A stretch of 8,545 nucleotides of DNA, taken from positions 1 to 8,545 of the forward strand of contig DATCVR010000008.1 of NCBI GenBank assembly GCA_036566745.1. The letters are read 5' to 3'. Source of the DNA: DATCVR01 sp036566745 (GTDB taxonomy: Bacteria > Actinomycetota > Actinomycetes > Jiangellales > Jiangellaceae). The position numbers and the translations under genes were made by a program. Each line of letters opens with the position of its first letter. The first letter of the stretch is position 1. Of the stretch, positions 6,276 through 8,545 are shown one piece after another. The notes beneath the pieces are model-generated. The model was not told the origin of the DNA and did not search any database. It worked only from the letters and a program-made list of their open reading frames with translations.

Positions 6276-7742
6276 TCATTCAGGGCGGAGGTCGGGGAGC
6301 GAGCGGATGCCGAAGCGGGACTTCAGGGCGCGCTTGGCGGCGTGCTGGCCACACATGCCGTGCACGCCGGGTGCGGGCTGGGTGGAGGACGAGCAGAGGT
6401 AGACGCCCGGGACCGGTGTGGTGAAGGGATCCCAGCGCGGCGTCGGGCGGGCGAACGTCTGGATCAGTGACATCGCACCGGCCGCGATGTCGCCTCCCAC
6501 GTAGTTGGCGTTGTGGTCGGACATCTCCGCGGCCGGGATGCACCGCCGGGCCACCACGACGTCGCCGAAGCCCGGAGCGAACCGTTCGATCTGAGCCTGG
6601 ACGACCGCTCCGACGTCGCGGGTCGAGCCGGCCGGGACGTGCGTGTACGTCCACAACGGGCGCAGACCGTCGACCTCACGGCCGGGATCGGTCAGCGTCG
6701 GATCGGAGACCAGGATCATCGGACGCTCGGCGTGGCGTCCGGCGGCGACCTCCGCCTCGGCGAGGACCATGTCGGCGCGGTTGCCGCCCACGTGGACCGT
6801 GCCGGCGCGATGGACCTCGGGGTGGGTCCAGGGCACCGGGCCGGACAGGACGAAGTCGACCTTGGCCGCGGCGTTGCCGTGGCGGAAACGCTCGAACGAG
6901 CGACGGAACCCGGCCGGCATGCGGTCGCCCATGATCCGGGCCAGCGCTCCAGGCGTGGTGTCGAACAGGTACGCCTCGGCGGCCGGCAGGTCGTCGAACG
7001 CCTTGACCTCGACGCCGGTGTCGATGCGGCCGCCGTGGGCGGTCAGGTCGGCGACGAGGGCGTCGACGATCGCCTGGCTGCCGCCTACGGGGAGCGGCCA
7101 ACCGGGGCTGTGAGCGAGGGCGCCGAGCATGATCGCCGTGCCGGCCAGCGGAATGCTGGGCAACCGGCCGATGCCGTGCGCCGCCACGCCGGTGAGCAGG
7201 GCCGGAGCCGCCTCCTCCTGCCACCGCCTGTTCCACAGCGGCGTGCCCTGCTCGAGAACCGCCAGGCCGAACTGAGCGGCCGTCAGAGGGTCACGGGGGA
7301 TGCTGCGGCGGTCGGAGAGCGCGAAGTCGATGACGCCGGGCACATGACGCACGAGGGGGGCCATGAGCCGCTGCCAGGCCGGACCGTCGGGGCCGAGTGC
7401 CTCGATCGTGCGGTCGAGATCGCGATAGGCCAGACCGGCCCGGCCGCCGTCGAGGGGCTGGGCGTAGGAGACCTCCGGGTAGCGCAGCTCGACGCCGCGA
7501 GCGGCGAGGTCGAACTGCCGGAAGAACGGCGACGCGGCCGCCAAAGGGTGAACCGCGGAGCAGACATCGTGCAGCAGGCCCGGCGCGATGCCGAGCTCGT
7601 GCGAACGAGCGCCGCCCCCGATGGTCGTCTGTGCCTCGAAGACCCGCACCTCGAGGCCGGCACGGGCCATGATGACCGCGGCGGCCAGCCCGTTGGGGCC
7701 GGATCCGACGACGACGACGTCGCAACGCCCCTCAGCACTCAC
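6276..7742 (-). CDS. FAD-dependent oxidoreductase, phytoene desaturase family (PYROXD2-like)
   Basis: This is a 488-residue flavoprotein. The N-terminal Rossmann motif is V-V-V-G13-S-G15-P-N-G18, with E36 ending the second strand, followed by G42-G-G-A-R46. The C-terminus holds the second FAD motif (GVYLCSSSTQPAPGVHGMCG). A HNANYVGGDIAAG stretch about 60 residues before the end is typical of the PYROXD2-like branch of COG1233, not of carotenoid-pathway CrtI, and no crt gene is nearby. The substrate is unknown. GTG 7742 is chosen because the FAD motif begins eight residues later and TACGAT stands six bases before it; the open frame further upstream is a shadow of the next gene. There is no signal peptide, so a cytoplasmic enzyme is likely. 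Confidence 0.88.
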   Translation of the reverse strand: MSAEGRCDVVVVGSGPNGLAAAVIMARAGLEVRVFEAQTTIGGGARSHELGIAPGLLHDVCSAVHPLAAASPFFRQFDLAARGVELRYPEVSYAQPLDGGRAGLAYRDLDRTIEALGPDGPAWQRLMAPLVRHVPGVIDFALSDRRSIPRDPLTAAQFGLAVLEQGTPLWNRRWQEEAAPALLTGVAAHGIGRLPSIPLAGTAIMLGALAHSPGWPLPVGGSQAIVDALVADLTAHGGRIDTGVEVKAFDDLPAAEAYLFDTTPGALARIMGDRMPAGFRRSFERFRHGNAAAKVDFVLSGPVPWTHPEVHRAGTVHVGGNRADMVLAEAEVAAGRHAERPMILVSDPTLTDPGREVDGLRPLWTYTHVPAGSTRDVGAVVQAQIERFAPGFGDVVVARRCIPAAEMSDHNANYVGGDIAAGAMSLIQTFARPTPRWDPFTTPVPGVYLCSSSTQPAPGVHGMCGQHAAKRALKSRFGIRSLPDLRPE

Positions 7743-7748
7743 CGGGCC

Positions 7749-7754
7749 ATCGTA
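7749..7754 (-). promoter_or_regulatory. -10 box TACGAT, probably leaderless
   Basis: The minus strand reads TACGAT, a good TANNNT box, six bases ahead of GTG 7742. Transcription would start at the start codon. There is no Shine-Dalgarno in front of this GTG, which agrees with a leaderless mRNA. No -35 is recognisable. Confidence 0.5.
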
Positions 7755-7807
7755 GATCGATCGGGTCCGGGCGCGCCGGGCGGGCGTCGCATCCGCCGGC
7801 CGCGGGA

Positions 7808-8248
7808 TCAGTCGGACTGGGCGGGTGGGGTGGCGTTGTCGACGTAGTAGAGGAAACCGCTCGTGCTTACCCGCAATGTGGAGTCGCGCAGCAGGAGGGC
7901 TTCGAGCTCGTCGGCGGTCTTGCCGCTGCGCTGCGCCACCACGTCGAGGTCGTCCCCCAGCGCGTCGATGGCGGCCTGACCACCCATCGGCTCGGGGAGG
8001 ACGCTGCCCTGCGCGAGGCGGCGAGAAGAGTTCTGCGATGGGTCCACGGCATCCTCGGCATTCGTCGTCTGCTCGTCGTTCTGCTGAGCCGCCGCCGGCG
8101 CCTCGGCACCCGCGTCCGCAGCGGTGTCGTCCTTCGAGCCGGACAGTACTCCGACGGTGGCCGCGGCGATGACCGCTACGAGCACGACCCCTGCCGCCGA
8201 CGCGATGACGACGGTGCGCTTCTGACGTTCGGTGGAGTCCGACACCAT
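7808..8248 (-). CDS. Signal-anchored extracytoplasmic protein, unknown function
   Basis: This is a 146-residue protein from ATG 8248, with AAGGA four bases upstream. The charged start S3-D-S-T-E-R-Q-K-R11 is followed by a 24-residue hydrophobic helix (about 12-35), giving a signal anchor or uncleaved signal with the rest outside. Residues 39-75 are an Ala/Asp/Gln/Asn linker of low complexity. The C-terminal part, about 92-137, is a small folded unit: A-L-G-D-D-L-D-V-V-A-Q-R-S-G, then T111-A-D-E-L-E-A-L-L, then L125-R-V-S-T-S-G-F-L-Y-Y. From memory, similar units occur near the N-terminus of longer actinobacterial secreted or surface proteins. Here it ends the protein, so this may be a stand-alone module or the remnant of a longer gene. 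It follows the LPxTG gene. The in-frame ATG at 8338 lies in a terminator hairpin and is rejected. Confidence 0.72.
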   Translation of the reverse strand: MVSDSTERQKRTVVIASAAGVVLVAVIAAATVGVLSGSKDDTAADAGAEAPAAAQQNDEQTTNAEDAVDPSQNSSRRLAQGSVLPEPMGGQAAIDALGDDLDVVAQRSGKTADELEALLLRDSTLRVSTSGFLYYVDNATPPAQSD

Positions 8249-8334
8249 GTTGTCCTTCCGGTCTCGCCCATGTCCGTTTGGTGTAGATGAGACGGCTCGG
8301 GCGCCCGATCGGTTTCGTCCAAAGCGGTAGAACG

Positions 8335-8374
8335 CCACTGGGGCGGAGATGGTTTCCCATCCCCGCCCCAGTGG
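8335..8374 (-). terminator. Intrinsic terminator after the LPxTG gene
   Basis: CCACTGGGGCGG (8335-8346) pairs with CCGCCCCAGTGG (8363-8374). Past one A/C mismatch, GATGG pairs with CCATC around a TTTC loop, giving about 17 paired bases. On the minus strand the stem is followed by CGTTCTACCGCTTT, a poor T-tract. It sits 31 bases after the LPxTG stop codon and separates the two surface-protein genes. Confidence 0.75.
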
Positions 8375-8405
8375 ACTATGCCGTTGTCACGGCGTCATGC
8401 GTGAA

Positions 8406-8545
8406 TCAGACGGTGCTCCGGCGGGTCCGGGCGTAAACCGCAGCGCCCGCGCCCAGGAGAACCAGACCGGCCGCGAAGCCGATCAGACCAGCCGACGAGG
8501 AACCGGTGTCGGGGAGGTCGTCGTCGTTGCCGTCGCCGCCACCGG
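8406..8545 (-). CDS. LPxTG-anchored surface protein, C-terminal end (runs off right edge)
   Basis: The last 45 codons of a minus-strand gene are present, ending at TGA 8408-8406. They read a Gly/Asp/Asn spacer (GGGDGNDDD), then L-P-D-T-G, a hydrophobic stretch of about 21 residues (S-A-G-L-I-G-F-A-A-G...), and the basic tail A-R-T-R-R-S-T-V. This is a complete cell-wall sorting signal: sortase cuts between Thr and Gly and links the protein to peptidoglycan. The ectodomain, and so the function, lies outside the window. An acidic Gly-rich spacer before the LPDTG is usual for such proteins. Confidence 0.9.
   Translation of the reverse strand, partial: GGGDGNDDDLPDTGSSSAGLIGFAAGLVLLGAGAAVYARTRRSTV

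Noticed and set aside
6276..7742. Carotenoid biosynthesis cluster
   Set aside because: The enzyme belongs to the phytoene-desaturase fold family, but the NANYVGGD signature points to the PYROXD2-like branch and no crtB, crtE or lycopene cyclase gene is nearby.
6513..7847. A 444-codon plus-strand frame across the oxidoreductase gene
   Set aside because: This is the codon-aligned antisense of a recognised FAD protein, with low-complexity Gly/Arg/Asp composition and no ribosome binding site.
7743..8360. Upstream extension of the FAD oxidoreductase frame to 694 codons
   Set aside because: The added part is Arg-rich and runs antiparallel in frame to nothing known; it overlaps the signal-anchored protein gene. 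The FAD-binding motif sits at the correct distance from GTG 7742.

Overview
The window is high-GC DNA with an actinobacterial look. It has GC-rich third codon positions, several GTG starts, TANNNT -10 boxes placed so that the mRNA would be leaderless, an LPxTG surface protein, and a GroEL2-type chaperonin ending in GGMGGMDF under CIRCE control. The GroEL sequence and the mix of small conserved genes suggest Propionibacteriales, perhaps Nocardioidaceae (Aeromicrobium or Nocardioides-like). That placement is inference from pattern recognition only. No tRNA, rRNA, CRISPR array, insertion sequence or prophage gene is visible; this reads as ordinary chromosome.

Layout, left to right. (1) 1-384 (-) is the N-terminal part of an MFS transporter running off the left edge. 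It is divergent from (2) 484-1110 (+), an HD-superfamily metal-dependent phosphohydrolase. (3) A two-gene minus-strand operon, cutC-like (2093-1389) then DUF4031 (1392-1120), is joined by a GTGA stop/start overlap. (4) 2141-2488 (+) is a small conserved-looking protein with a CxxC motif; a long hairpin over its stop codon separates it from (5) 2517-2690 (-), a 57-residue unknown protein with a strong Shine-Dalgarno. Upstream of (5) lies a PHO-box-like pair of GTTCACC repeats. (6) 2938-4566 (-) is a monocistronic groEL with a near-perfect intrinsic terminator and two tandem CIRCE operators. (7) Divergent from groEL is a translationally coupled pair: a single-pass membrane protein (4782-5246) and an HTTM-family polytopic membrane protein (5243-6190). 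(8) 6276-7742 (-) is a phytoene-desaturase-family (PYROXD2-like) FAD oxidoreductase. (9) 7808-8248 (-) is a small signal-anchored extracytoplasmic protein downstream of (10) 8406-8545 (-), the C-terminal sorting signal (LPDTG) of a sortase-anchored surface protein that enters from the right edge.

The best-supported regulation is the double CIRCE element, which implies HrcA control of groEL and may also reach the divergent membrane-protein pair. The HTTM pair, the DUF4031/cutC pair and the surface-protein neighbourhood are the accessory modules most worth following. I see no convincing complete novel defence or biosynthetic system.
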